64,000 bases of DNA from positions 90,867 to 154,866 of the forward strand of contig JAJSZS010000003.1 in assembly GCA_030262725.1 (NCBI GenBank), read 5' to 3'. The DNA is from Candidatus Desulfofervidus auxilii (GTDB taxonomy: Bacteria > Desulfobacterota > Desulfofervidia > Desulfofervidales > Desulfofervidaceae). The notes below the pieces were generated by a model. It did not search any database and had not been told where the DNA came from. It worked only from the letters and a program-made list of their open reading frames with translations. The translations under genes were made by a program, and so were the position numbers. Shown one piece after another: positions 1 through 10,035 of the stretch. The first letter of the stretch is position 1. Each line of letters opens with the position of its first letter.

Positions 1-1
1 A

Positions 2-265
2 GAAATACTCTATCGCACGATTGATGAGCTTGATCTTTCTGTAAGGGCATTAAATTGTTTAAAAAATGCCAATATTAAATTAATAGGAGAATTAGTCCAG
101 AAAACAGAAGATGAATTGTTGAAGACAAAGAATTTTGGTCGTAAATCACTAAATGAAATAAAAACACTTCTTCAACAAATGGGTTTAACTTTAGGAATGA
201 AGTTAGAAAATTTTCCTGATCCACAAATGCTTGAAAAAATAAAAGGAGAACATCATGAGGCATAG
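2..265 (+). CDS. rpoA: RNA polymerase alpha subunit, C-terminal fragment
   Basis: An open frame enters from the left edge and gives about 87 residues of the alpha C-terminal domain, the part that contacts UP elements and activators. Recognisable pieces are [13 protein letters not shown], the helix-hairpin-helix stretch around [13 protein letters not shown] and a lysine-rich tail. The first part of the gene lies outside the window. Its stop codon overlaps the rplQ start by 11 bases, which fits the usual rpoA-rplQ order at the end of a ribosomal protein operon and suggests coupled translation. Confidence 0.93.
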   Translation, partial: EILYRTIDELDLSVRALNCLKNANIKLIGELVQKTEDELLKTKNFGRKSLNEIKTLLQQMGLTLGMKLENFPDPQMLEKIKGEHHEA

Positions 266-623
266 GAAAGTAGGAAGAAAATTAAGCCGCGTAGCTAGCC
301 ATCGCTGGGCTATGTTAAGAAATATGGTTACCTCTTTGTTTCAACATGAAAGGATTGAGACAACAGAAGCTAAAGCTAAGGAATTAAGAAAATTGGCAGA
401 AAAAATGATTACTCTGGCAAAAAGAGGAGATCTTCATGCCAGGCGTCAGGTATTAGAAGTAGTAAGAGATAAAAAAATAGTAAAAAGATTATTTGATGAA
501 ATAGCAACAAGATATAGAGAAGTTAATGGAGGATATACACGTATTATAAAACTTGGTATAAGACGAGGTGATGGAGCTCCTACTGCTCTTATAGAATTAG
601 TTAAAAAAGCAGAAACTAAGTGA
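255..623 (+). CDS. rplQ: 50S ribosomal protein L17
   Basis: A 122-residue protein starting [12 protein letters not shown], the hallmark N-terminus of bacterial L17, followed by the conserved stretch [22 protein letters not shown] and a [23 protein letters not shown] C-terminus. It binds 23S rRNA near the peptide exit tunnel. A Shine-Dalgarno AAAAGGAG (241-248) sits inside the end of rpoA. Length is normal. This is the last gene of the alpha operon; the next gene has its own promoter. Confidence 0.97.
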   Translation: MRHRKVGRKLSRVASHRWAMLRNMVTSLFQHERIETTEAKAKELRKLAEKMITLAKRGDLHARRQVLEVVRDKKIVKRLFDEIATRYREVNGGYTRIIKLGIRRGDGAPTALIELVKKAETK

Positions 624-656
624 AACTTTTAAAAATATCTTATATCCAGTAATTCC

Positions 657-685
657 TTGACTTATAAGGAGGCAGAAACTATAAT
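657..685 (+). promoter_or_regulatory. Consensus sigma-70 promoter for rpsU-yqeY
   Basis: TTGACT at 657-662 and TATAAT at 680-685 are separated by exactly 17 bases, close to the best possible vegetative promoter. Transcription should start near 692, leaving a leader of about 30 bases before the rpsU ATG. It separates rpsU from the ribosomal operon upstream. Confidence 0.8.
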
Positions 686-723
686 GCCTTTAGAAAATTT
701 GAATGAGAGAGGAGGGAAGTTAG

Positions 724-933
724 ATGGCAGGTGTGAGGGTAGAGCCAGATGAGCCCTTTGAGTTAGCTCTTAAGCGCTTCAAGAAGGAAGTAGAAAAGGA
801 AGGCATTCTTTCAGAATTAAAAAAAAGGCAGTTTTATGAAAAACCTAGTGTGCGTAGGAAAAAGAAAGCAATGGCTGCTCGTAAAAGATTGATGAAGCGC
901 TTAAAGCGCCTAGGGCTTTTACAAAAAGATTAG
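724..933 (+). CDS. rpsU: 30S ribosomal protein S21
   Basis: A 69-residue, very basic protein with the S21 pattern: an N-terminal [22 protein letters not shown] stretch, then [20 protein letters not shown]21 sits on the 30S platform near the anti-Shine-Dalgarno region. A strong ribosome site (AGAGGAGGG, 708-716) precedes the ATG. It is co-transcribed with yqeY, the classic partner; the dnaG and rpoD genes that often follow in other bacteria are absent here. Confidence 0.95.
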   Translation: MAGVRVEPDEPFELALKRFKKEVEKEGILSELKKRQFYEKPSVRRKKKAMAARKRLMKRLKRLGLLQKD

Positions 934-943
934 AGGTCTAAAA

Positions 944-1393
944 ATGCCACTTTATGAAGACATTGATGCACATCTTAAAGAAGCTATGAAAGCAAAGAAC
1001 ACAATAGCTTTAAATGCTTTACGTAGCTTACGCACTGTTATTAAAAATAGAGAGATAGAGCTACGACGTAAACTTGAAGATAGTGAAATCATTCAACTTG
1101 TTGCCAAACAAATTAAACAAAGGGAAGAGGCGATTGCCTTATATAAAAAAGGTGATCGCCCTGACTTAGTTGAAAAAGAAGAAAAAGAAATAGAAGTACT
1201 TAAACAATTTATGCCACCGCCAATTTCTAAAGAAGAACTTTTAGAGACACTCAAATCTATTATTGCCGAAGTAGGTGCTACTGGGCCTCAGGATATGGGA
1301 AAGGTTATGAAGGTAGCTATGAGACGTCTTGCTGGACGTGCAGATGGAAAAGTAGTAAGTGAGAAAGTTAAAGAATTGTTAAGCCAAATTTAA
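944..1393 (+). CDS. yqeY: GatB/YqeY family protein
   Basis: A 149-residue helical protein of the YqeY family, related to the C-terminal tRNA-binding domain of GatB. Typical landmarks are the N-terminal MKAKN..ALNALRSLRTVIKNREIE, the FMPPPISKEEL centre, and the GxxGPQDMGKVMK..AGRADGKVVSEKVKELL end. It lies 10 bases after rpsU in the same transcript. Exact function is unknown; the family is thought to bind tRNA. Its last four bases overlap the convergent gene on the other strand. Confidence 0.9.
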   Translation: MPLYEDIDAHLKEAMKAKNTIALNALRSLRTVIKNREIELRRKLEDSEIIQLVAKQIKQREEAIALYKKGDRPDLVEKEEKEIEVLKQFMPPPISKEELLETLKSIIAEVGATGPQDMGKVMKVAMRRLAGRADGKVVSEKVKELLSQI

Positions 1394-2391
1394 TTTTTTA
1401 CTAAGCTGTACATCAAATAAACAATAAGAGCACCAGCAATATCATCAATTAAATAGTGATAACCCAAAATCAAACTACCTATTATAATAAGCCAAAGAAA
1501 CAAAAAGGAAATTATAACAACCCATTTTTTGCAAAAGTCTCGGGCTAATAAAAATATTTGTAAAGCATAACCTACATGGAAGCTAGGAAATGCAGCAATA
1601 GGTATAATAGCTTTACCTTTAAGTAGATTAAATGCCTCTATACCTTCTTTAAGAAATAATGTTTGTTGTTCAAGACAATAGTTATGATAATGCCAACTTA
1701 TAAGTCCTGAAGGCAAATAATTAAAATAATTTTTATCAACATAAATTGGAGAAATAGCTGGGAAAAGATAATGTAATATACTTCCTAACATAAGGCTAAG
1801 ACCATACACACCAAATAGTCTTTTTTTAAAAGTTTCATTCGAGGAAATTAGTCCTAAAAGGAAAAGCCAATGGGCAAATGCCCAACCAGGAACATAAACA
1901 ATATCTAAAAAGCGATATAACCAAGTTGGTAAAGAGGAAAAAATAGGATGTACTAAAATCCAAAAACCTTTTTCCCATTTCCATAAGGGTACATGATGAT
2001 TATAGATACTTCCGTAAACTTTAAGGGTGAAATAAATTTGAATAACAAATAAAAATGGAATTACCCATTTAAACCAATTGACAAGAATATTAACTTTCCA
2101 TTTATGTGGAAGGAAATAATATAATTTCTCCTTAAAGAAGGATTCTAAGATTAACAACATACTAATAATAATTAATGACCATTTAAACCAATGGCTTCGT
2201 AAAATAAATTTAAATAAATAACCTCGAAAATTCATGTATAAATAATATTGTCCTAGAAGGGTATTTTGACTTATTTCAAATAGAGCAAAGAAAAAATTAA
2301 AAAGAAGATATAAATAAAATACACATAAAACAGGTTCTTTAAACCAATCATCTAATTGAAAATAGCCTTCAAATGATTTTACCTTCTCCAT
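1390..2391 (-). CDS. PAP2-superfamily membrane protein (phosphatase or inositol-phosphotransferase type)
   Basis: A 333-residue integral membrane protein with many hydrophobic segments. The C-terminus has two PAP2 signatures: FPSFHVGYA (about residues 268-276, second motif with its histidine) and LGYHYLIDDIAGA (about 309-321, third motif). The arrangement resembles the PAP2_3/Aur1-like branch that moves phospho-head groups between lipids, but the substrate cannot be read from sequence. Its ATG lies 23 bases inside the end of polB, so it is probably the second gene of a polB transcript and translationally coupled. Confidence 0.72.
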   Translation of the reverse strand: MEKVKSFEGYFQLDDWFKEPVLCVFYLYLLFNFFFALFEISQNTLLGQYYLYMNFRGYLFKFILRSHWFKWSLIIISMLLILESFFKEKLYYFLPHKWKVNILVNWFKWVIPFLFVIQIYFTLKVYGSIYNHHVPLWKWEKGFWILVHPIFSSLPTWLYRFLDIVYVPGWAFAHWLFLLGLISSNETFKKRLFGVYGLSLMLGSILHYLFPAISPIYVDKNYFNYLPSGLISWHYHNYCLEQQTLFLKEGIEAFNLLKGKAIIPIAAFPSFHVGYALQIFLLARDFCKKWVVIISFLFLWLIIIGSLILGYHYLIDDIAGALIVYLMYSLVKN

Positions 2392-4801
2392 ATATATTAA
2401 AATCTGTTTCTCTTACCCCTAAAACTTGAAGTACTCTTAAAGCAGCAGGTATTATTTGATGATATATATAATAATCGCTATCTATTTGTTCTAAAGATGC
2501 AAACTCTACTGGTTCTGCTCTTTCTGAAATAGAACCAGCTCCTTTTGTAATGACAAACATTATAAGCATTCCCTCTCCTACTTCTCCGCCTCTTTCCTTT
2601 ATCTTTCTTGCTGCCATTACATGTGGCCCAATTTGCTTATAACTTTCAAGTGGTTTAGTTAATTCTTCATAAATAATTAAATCTCTTAATAAAATTTCTT
2701 TCCCCTTTACCTTTGCCACTATCTCTTTAACATAATCTTTTGCCTTCTCCACATCTTTTTCCTTTAAAACAAACTCAAGCACTTTTCTTTGTACTTCCTT
2801 TGCCAAATTGCACCAATCCCTTCTTACTGTCTCAAGTCCTCTAATTAAAAGCTCTCCTTTTTTATCAACTAAAGCATACCTTTTTTTAGCTGTTCCTGGT
2901 GCTGCCCCTTTTGGAATAAAAATACCTCTTTCATAATAGCCTTGAAGATCAAGCTCCAAAATACCTGGAAATTTTTTATTGATATAATCTAAAAAACTTT
3001 CAGTAACTTTCTCTATATCACCATTTTTTGTCTTTAAAAATAAAGAGTCAGTATCTGCGTAAATTACTGTAAATCCTTTATTTTCTGCCTCTTTAATAGC
3101 CTGCTTTATCCAATATCTGCCAAAAGCTGTACAACTCTCAGCACATTCTTTTGAATACCATTTTGAACCCGCAAAACCAAAATATCCATAAGTAGCATTA
3201 GCAATGATTTTTAAAGCATATTGTCTATTGTCAAAAACTCTATATTCTAAAGAAGATTTGTCCATTTCTTTCAATTTCTTTTTCAATTCAATTCTTTTCT
3301 TAATCAATTCCTTTACTACACTTGGAACAAAACCTTCTTTTTTGTTACAGAACCAATAATTTAATTCTGGCACTTTATGACCATCTTCTTTACAACACTC
3401 ACAATTAAAAGTTTCAGGAGAAATATTAAAACTCACAATCAAACTTGGATAAAGTGATCTAAAATCTAAAACAGATATATTTTCATGAATCCCAGGAATA
3501 GGTTCTTTAACAAAACCACCTACATAACTTACACGCTTTCTTTTCAAAATTTCTTCAAACTTTGGTTGATTTGGTATAATCTCATTTTTTTCATCAGCCT
3601 TTCGAGATAAATACCATTCTACAAGTTGTCCATAAGTCATCCTTGAAATATCAAAGATAATTTGACCCACTATTCTTGAAATTTCAAATGCCTGAGGTAA
3701 AAGAATTTCAGCCAATCTATATGTAAGTTCTGAATCTTTGAGACAATATTCTGCTAATTTAGTTAAATTTTTCCCTTTATGCCAAGCCTCTAACATTTCT
3801 TGATAATCAATTTCAATTTTTTTATCTCCCAAAATTTCACTTGAAACTGCATCAAGTGTTAAAACTTCTGTTTGGAGACCTGGTGATAAAATATTGTTGA
3901 TGAAATTAAAGATATCAATATGAACTATACCATTTAATCTAGCTGAACTAATCCTAGCCCTTCTAGTAAATTTAGTTTCTGTTTTATCTCTTGAAATAAC
4001 TAATTTTACTTTATTAATTTGACATCTTTCATTTAAAACTTGAAAATCAAAGGAATCACCATAATATGTCACAATAATATCTGGATTATATGTATTAAAA
4101 GTTTTTACTATTTCTTGTAAAAGTTCCTTTTCATCTTTAACCAAATAAACCCATTTTGGATAATCAGCCCTTTGATCAGTCAAAACCTTTTTAAAATCTT
4201 TTCCATAAAATGAAGCCATCACTATTTTCTTTTTTCCTGCAATTTCAACAGTTTCAATATCAAAGGCCAAAATATTAAGTTGAGGGATAAAAATGTCCTC
4301 TAAAATATTTATTTTTTTTGCATTTAAAGCTAAATCTACATTATAATTTGTATTTATCTTCTCCCCCTCTATCTCAAGCCAGCAATTTCCATCAATTCGA
4401 TTAGATATTAAGAATCTACGATAAAAATTTATTGCATATTCATACTCTTCAATAACAGAGCCACTTCCTCCCCTTTTTGCTTCTAATACCTTAATAAAAT
4501 CTCTAATCTTTTGAGTATCTTGAGGTCTAAAACAGATAATCTTTAAAAATTTCTTAAATTCACCATTTAATTTTTTCTTTACTTCCTCAATATTTTTAAT
4601 CTTTGCTTTTTTTCCTTTTAAAATTTTTTCTATCTCATCTTTTGCTTTTTTAACATCACTTGGTAAAACATAAAAATAAGGATCACTTTGAGCAAAAACA
4701 ACTGCATTTTTACCTTCCTCTGTCTTCCCCCAAAGCCTTATCCTTGCTGTATCCTTTACAGTAATATAATCTGTGTCTAATAGAAAAAACTTCACTTTCA
4801 T
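2369..4801 (-). CDS. polB: Family B DNA polymerase, archaeal type
   Basis: About 810 residues with every family B landmark in order: exonuclease motifs FDIET (about 182), YYGDSFDFQVL (about 248) and YCLKDSEL (about 354); then polymerase motifs LDFRSLYPSL (about 447), KIIANATYGYFGF (about 533) and YADTDSLF (about 583). Both catalytic centres look intact, so it should be a proofreading polymerase. No intein is present. The overall layout is like archaeal replicative PolB rather than E. coli Pol II. Bacterial replication normally uses DnaE, so this is an extra polymerase, probably acquired laterally. I chose ATG at 4801 over an upstream TTG because a TTTACA-N17-TATAAA promoter ends just before it. 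Confidence 0.93.
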   Translation of the reverse strand: MKVKFFLLDTDYITVKDTARIRLWGKTEEGKNAVVFAQSDPYFYVLPSDVKKAKDEIEKILKGKKAKIKNIEEVKKKLNGEFKKFLKIICFRPQDTQKIRDFIKVLEAKRGGSGSVIEEYEYAINFYRRFLISNRIDGNCWLEIEGEKINTNYNVDLALNAKKINILEDIFIPQLNILAFDIETVEIAGKKKIVMASFYGKDFKKVLTDQRADYPKWVYLVKDEKELLQEIVKTFNTYNPDIIVTYYGDSFDFQVLNERCQINKVKLVISRDKTETKFTRRARISSARLNGIVHIDIFNFINNILSPGLQTEVLTLDAVSSEILGDKKIEIDYQEMLEAWHKGKNLTKLAEYCLKDSELTYRLAEILLPQAFEISRIVGQIIFDISRMTYGQLVEWYLSRKADEKNEIIPNQPKFEEILKRKRVSYVGGFVKEPIPGIHENISVLDFRSLYPSLIVSFNISPETFNCECCKEDGHKVPELNYWFCNKKEGFVPSVVKELIKKRIELKKKLKEMDKSSLEYRVFDNRQYALKIIANATYGYFGFAGSKWYSKECAESCTAFGRYWIKQAIKEAENKGFTVIYADTDSLFLKTKNGDIEKVTESFLDYINKKFPGILELDLQGYYERGIFIPKGAAPGTAKKRYALVDKKGELLIRGLETVRRDWCNLAKEVQRKVLEFVLKEKDVEKAKDYVKEIVAKVKGKEILLRDLIIYEELTKPLESYKQIGPHVMAARKIKERGGEVGEGMLIMFVITKGAGSISERAEPVEFASLEQIDSDYYIYHQIIPAALRVLQVLGVRETDFNIYGEGKII

Positions 4802-4810
4802 AATCAAAAA

Positions 4811-4839
4811 ATTTATAATCCCTTTGACTTATTTTGTAA
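4811..4839 (-). promoter_or_regulatory. Promoter for polB, near-leaderless
   Basis: On the minus strand TTTACA is followed after 17 bases by TATAAA, and the polB ATG comes only 10 bases later with no Shine-Dalgarno site. A start site 6-8 bases after the -10 box would give a leader of only a few bases. Confidence 0.5.
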
Positions 4840-4872
4840 ATATTTTAATATAAAACAAAAAGGAGGACAAAA

Positions 4873-6634
<1,762 letters not shown>

Positions 6635-6637
6635 TCA

Positions 6638-7213
6638 ATGTTGCCAATTTTGATAGAAGTTGGTAAAGAAAATTCTATGATTAAAATACCATCTCCAGTA
6701 GAGTGTCTTAATTTGTTAAAAAAATATGGAACGTATCCACATATTATTGCCCATTCAAAACAAGTTGCTAAAATCGCTTTATTCTTAGCACATTCACTCA
6801 AAGATGTAGGAATTGATTTAAATTTATCTTTAATTGAGGCTGGTGCCCTTTTACATGATATTGCTAAGACTTATAGCCTCAAACATCCTAATATAAATCA
6901 TGCAGAAAAAGGTGCAGAATGGATAACTGCTTTAGGTTATCCAGAAGTAGCAGAAATTATAAGGTGGCATATAGAATTACCAAATGAATTAAAAATAGAA
7001 GAAAGAACAATTGTAAATTATTCAGATAAGCGTGTAAAACATCAAACTATTGTTTCACTTGAAGAAAGATTTGAAGATTTAATAAAACGGTATGGGAAAG
7101 ATGAAAAAAGCAGACAAAGGATTGAGGAATTTTACAATCGTACAAAGGCACTTGAAAAAATAATTTTTTCTCATTTACCATTTGGACCAGAATTTATCAA
7201 AACATTGGAGTAA
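6638..7213 (+). CDS. HD-domain phosphohydrolase
   Basis: A 191-residue HD superfamily protein. The metal-binding residues are visible as an early histidine in HIIAHSKQVAKIA (about residue 39), the HD doublet in AGALLHDIAKT (73-74), and later histidines in HPNINHAEKGAEW and IIRWHIELP. The family hydrolyses phosphoester bonds in nucleotides and other metabolites; the substrate here is unknown. An alternative start is the ATG 39 bases downstream (MIKIPSPVECL). It is divergent from serS and runs into ddl with 3 bases between them. Confidence 0.82.
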   Translation: MLPILIEVGKENSMIKIPSPVECLNLLKKYGTYPHIIAHSKQVAKIALFLAHSLKDVGIDLNLSLIEAGALLHDIAKTYSLKHPNINHAEKGAEWITALGYPEVAEIIRWHIELPNELKIEERTIVNYSDKRVKHQTIVSLEERFEDLIKRYGKDEKSRQRIEEFYNRTKALEKIIFSHLPFGPEFIKTLE

Positions 7214-7216
7214 GAA

Positions 7217-8161
7217 ATGAAAAAATTAACAATAGCATTACTCTGTGGAGGCAAATCAAACGAAAGAGAAATTTCTTTAAAAAGTTGTACACAAGTTAAA
7301 AATGCACTACCAAAAGAAAAATATGAAGTCATTATTTATGACCCAGCTACTGACATTCCTAAGCTTGTACAAGATGCTTCTAAAATTGATGTTGCTTTAA
7401 TAATGCTTCATGGACGTTATGGAGAAGATGGTACAATCCAAGGTTTGCTAGACCTTTTAGGTATCCCTTATCAGTGTTCTGGTGTCTTAGCAAGTGCTTT
7501 AGCAATGAATAAAATTATGGCAAAAAGGATATTTCGCTCAGTTGGTTTAAAAGTACCAAGAGATATTGTTATATCTCATTATGAAAAATATGATCTTAAT
7601 TATATTATTGATATGCTTGGACTTCCACTTATAGTAAAACCTTCGGATGGAGGATCAAGTATTGCATTAAGCCTTGTTGAAAATAAAGAGGAATTAAATT
7701 CAGCTATTGAAATTGCCTTTAAAGAGAGTGAAACTATCCTAATAGAAGAATATGTTAAAGGAAGAGAAATTACTGGTGGTGTTTTGGGAAATAAAGAATT
7801 ATTAGCATTACCTATTGTTGAAATTATTCCACAAGGAAAACATACTTTTTTTGATTATGAGGCAAAATATGTACCTGGTGTTACAAAAGAAATCTGTCCT
7901 GCTTTATTGCCACCCCATCTCACTGAAAAGGCAAAAAAATGTGCTATTACTGCTCATAAAGCTTTAGGATGTAAAGGTTATAGTCGCACAGATATGATTT
8001 TAAAGGATGAAGATATTTATGTGCTTGAAATAAATACTATTCCTGGTATGACTGAAACTAGCCTTTTTCCTCTAGCTGCTAAAAAATTAGGAATATCTTT
8101 CACACAACTTTTAGAAAAATTAATAAATTTAGCGTTAGAAAGTGCCTATGAAAAGAGATAA
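7217..8161 (+). CDS. ddl: D-alanine--D-alanine ligase
   Basis: A 314-residue ATP-grasp enzyme that makes D-Ala-D-Ala for peptidoglycan. Landmarks are the N-terminal LLCGGKSNEREISLKSC, the MLHGRYGEDGTIQGLLDLLGIPY segment, the phosphate-binding IVKPSDGGSSIALSLV loop, and the C-terminal YVLEINTIPGMTETSLFP metal site. Length is normal for Ddl. The 5' ribosome site is GGAGTAAG. It sits away from the mur/fts cluster, between an HD hydrolase and a DnaG-like protein. Confidence 0.95.
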   Translation: MKKLTIALLCGGKSNEREISLKSCTQVKNALPKEKYEVIIYDPATDIPKLVQDASKIDVALIMLHGRYGEDGTIQGLLDLLGIPYQCSGVLASALAMNKIMAKRIFRSVGLKVPRDIVISHYEKYDLNYIIDMLGLPLIVKPSDGGSSIALSLVENKEELNSAIEIAFKESETILIEEYVKGREITGGVLGNKELLALPIVEIIPQGKHTFFDYEAKYVPGVTKEICPALLPPHLTEKAKKCAITAHKALGCKGYSRTDMILKDEDIYVLEINTIPGMTETSLFPLAAKKLGISFTQLLEKLINLALESAYEKR

Positions 8162-8909
8162 GGAAATAAAACTGCTTAAAATGACTATTAATTTTTATCA
8201 CGAACTTTTTTATAAACAAAAAAAAGAAGAATTGTCTCCACAATGGGAAGCTTTAGCAAAATGGGATATTGAACAATTAGAAATAAAAAAATTTAAAATT
8301 GGTTATTGTCCAGAAACAGACGAATTTGTTAAACATTATGCTGAAATTTTAAATACTTATCCAGCTATTACAGAAACTTTATGTAATTTAGGATTTATTA
8401 AAAAAGAAAACAATAATATAAAAGATGCATTAAGAGGACATTTTCTGTTTCCTTGTTATGATGAAAAGGGGGAGCTATTAAATTTAGCAGTTTATCATCA
8501 AAAAACAGGTTGGAAACTACTCTATCCTTATGATCCTCTTGGTATATTTGGGCTTTGGCAAGTAAGTTATGAATTAACAGACTATGGACTTGCCTTTCTT
8601 TTACCAGACATAATAAGTTTTTTTGCTTTTAAAAAACTGCTCTATCCTACTGGTGTTAATCCTTGTCTTGCATGTTTAAAAGGGATAAATGCCCCTCTTT
8701 GGGAAAAATTAGAATCTCTTGGAGTAGGTCAAGTATTAGTTATTGGTCAGGAAGTACCTAAAGAACTTAATACTTATATGGAAGTATTAGTCTTCCCAGA
8801 TAAAGGTAATAGTCTTGCTAATTTAAAAGCCACTTTGCCACATTTGGCTAATCAACGCTTTCGTCGTTTAATTGAAGTAGGATTAGAAGTAATGAAAATA
8901 AAGGAGTAA
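8148..8909 (+). CDS. DnaG-core-like protein lacking zinc finger, function unknown
   Basis: About 253 residues. The stretch WEALAKWDIEQLEIKKFKIGYCPETD followed by LRGHFLFPCYDEKGELLNLAVYH resembles the part of DnaG primase just after its zinc finger (the 'YL..RGL...F.LGYAP' and 'RIIFPI.D..G.VVGFGGR' segments). There is no CHC2 zinc finger. The TOPRIM-equivalent part, around VGQVLVIGQEVPKELN and LVFPDKGNSL, lacks a clear acidic catalytic cluster. It may be a degenerate primase relative. The ATG at 8148 overlaps ddl; an in-frame GTG lies 6 bases upstream. Confidence 0.45.
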   Translation: MKRDKEIKLLKMTINFYHELFYKQKKEELSPQWEALAKWDIEQLEIKKFKIGYCPETDEFVKHYAEILNTYPAITETLCNLGFIKKENNNIKDALRGHFLFPCYDEKGELLNLAVYHQKTGWKLLYPYDPLGIFGLWQVSYELTDYGLAFLLPDIISFFAFKKLLYPTGVNPCLACLKGINAPLWEKLESLGVGQVLVIGQEVPKELNTYMEVLVFPDKGNSLANLKATLPHLANQRFRRLIEVGLEVMKIKE

Positions 8910-8912
8910 ATC

Positions 8913-9245
8913 ATGCGTCAGTTATTATTTGATGAAATAAGTGCAGTAGATATTAAAAAAATTAACAATTATCTTAAAAAACAAGCTGAATCAACACCCT
9001 TACACAATGTTTATTGGGTACATTTGCCAGAAGACCTATGGGATGATATCCAGAAAGAGCATAAAAATTGCCAACCTTATTATTTTGCAGTAGAAGTAGG
9101 ACAAAATTATATTCGTGTAGAATTATTAATTCGTAGCCGACAACGTCTCCATTGCAAATGTATAAAGTATGCTAATGAATCTCAACGTGCATTTATTTTA
9201 ACATTTGTAGATAAACTAATAGAAACTTTAAAAATACGTACATGA
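8913..9245 (+). CDS. Small conserved-looking protein of unknown function
   Basis: A 110-residue soluble protein that I do not recognise. It opens MRQLLFDEISAVDIKKINNYLKKQAESTPL and has a middle section with YWVHLPEDLW and two cysteines near CKCIKYANES. It has a good ribosome site (AAAGGAG) 7 bases upstream and follows the DnaG-like gene by 3 bases. Its stop overlaps the next gene (ATGA type), so it is part of the same transcript. Confidence 0.65.
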   Translation: MRQLLFDEISAVDIKKINNYLKKQAESTPLHNVYWVHLPEDLWDDIQKEHKNCQPYYFAVEVGQNYIRVELLIRSRQRLHCKCIKYANESQRAFILTFVDKLIETLKIRT

Positions 9246-9775
9246 ATAATTTAATTTTTTTAGATAAATTTATTCTTCTTTCACTAAATAAACTTGCTCA
9301 TCCTATTTTAGATATTTTCTTTTTATTTATCAGTTACTTAGGAGAATTTTGGATATTAACTATCCTTACTGCAATAGGGCTTTTATCTTATAGATGGAAT
9401 ATTTTTAAACATCATTGGCCTTGGTTAATGCTTGCTATGCTTTTAAGTCTCATAATGGTTTTAATTATTAAAGACTTAACAATGCGACCCCGTCCTCAAT
9501 TAACTATTGCTGACATTCGAACTTTAAAGCCATTACCAAAAACATATGCATTTCCTTCAGCTCATACACAGACAGCTTTTTCTGCTGCCACTTATCTATG
9601 TCTTCTTTTTAGAAAAAAAATATTAATTTTTATCTTTTTAGGGCTAGCATTTTTGGTAGGAATAGCAAGAATTTATATTGGCGTTCATTATCCTTCTGAT
9701 GTATTAGTTGGTGCTTTTATTGGCAGTGGTTTTAGTATTATAATATGGAAATTGCGGAAGTTTAAAGAGCACTAA
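9242..9775 (+). CDS. PAP2 family phosphatase (undecaprenyl-diphosphatase-like)
   Basis: A 177-residue membrane protein with about five hydrophobic segments and all three PAP2 motifs: KDLTMRPRP (first, KX6RP), FPSAHTQTA (second) and ARIYIGVHYPSDVLVGA (third, with the nucleophilic histidine). Family members dephosphorylate lipid diphosphates such as undecaprenyl-PP at the outer face of the inner membrane. With ddl in the same run of genes, a role in cell-wall carrier-lipid recycling is plausible. The 3' end overlaps a convergent small gene by 14 bases. Confidence 0.85.
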   Translation: MNNLIFLDKFILLSLNKLAHPILDIFFLFISYLGEFWILTILTAIGLLSYRWNIFKHHWPWLMLAMLLSLIMVLIIKDLTMRPRPQLTIADIRTLKPLPKTYAFPSAHTQTAFSAATYLCLLFRKKILIFIFLGLAFLVGIARIYIGVHYPSDVLVGAFIGSGFSIIIWKLRKFKEH

Positions 9776-9971
9776 TTTCTCCAATTTCTTCTATTTCCAC
9801 ATTAATACCCTCAACCTTATTAGGGATTAATTTTTCTATCTCTGTTGTTTTCTCTTTTACATAAACTTTAATACAAGACACACCATCTTTAGTTTTGCCA
9901 ATACCTACACCTACCACTCCATCTATTGCCATAAATTTAGATTCATATTTATTTTTTATTTCCTCAATCAT
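9762..9971 (-). CDS. Free-standing copy of the protease N-terminal domain
   Basis: A 69-residue protein whose whole length matches the first 90 or so residues of the trypsin-like protease two genes upstream. The shared pattern is VVGVGIG, then CIKVYV.K, then an IP..EGI segment, then IEEIGEI.A. It has no catalytic part. One possibility is a propeptide-like inhibitor, chaperone or decoy for the protease; another is a truncated duplicate. It has a ribosome site (AAGGTG) and is the last gene of the trio on the minus strand. Confidence 0.6.
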   Translation of the reverse strand: MIEEIKNKYESKFMAIDGVVGVGIGKTKDGVSCIKVYVKEKTTEIEKLIPNKVEGINVEIEEIGEISAL

Positions 9972-9984
9972 CTTTTCACCTTAT

Positions 9985-10029
9985 AAGAAGGATTGGCTTA
10001 ATTTTAAAAAATCAAAACCAATCCCTCTT
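9985..10029. repeat. Inverted repeat in the intergenic gap of the protease trio
   Basis: AAGAAGGATTGG at 9985-9996 pairs with CCAATCCCTCTT at 10018-10029 (11 of 12 positions) across a 21-base A/T-rich loop. A T-run follows on the plus-strand side, so it could end plus-strand transcripts from the PAP2 gene. On the minus strand it would form a hairpin just before the ribosome site of the 69-residue gene and could lower or protect that gene's message. Confidence 0.5.
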
Positions 10030-10035
10030 TTTTAT

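Noticed and set aside
684..752. A 22-codon leader ORF before and overlapping rpsU
   Set aside because: Its ATG lies inside the TATAAT -10 box of the rpsU promoter, upstream of the likely transcription start, so it would not be in the message.
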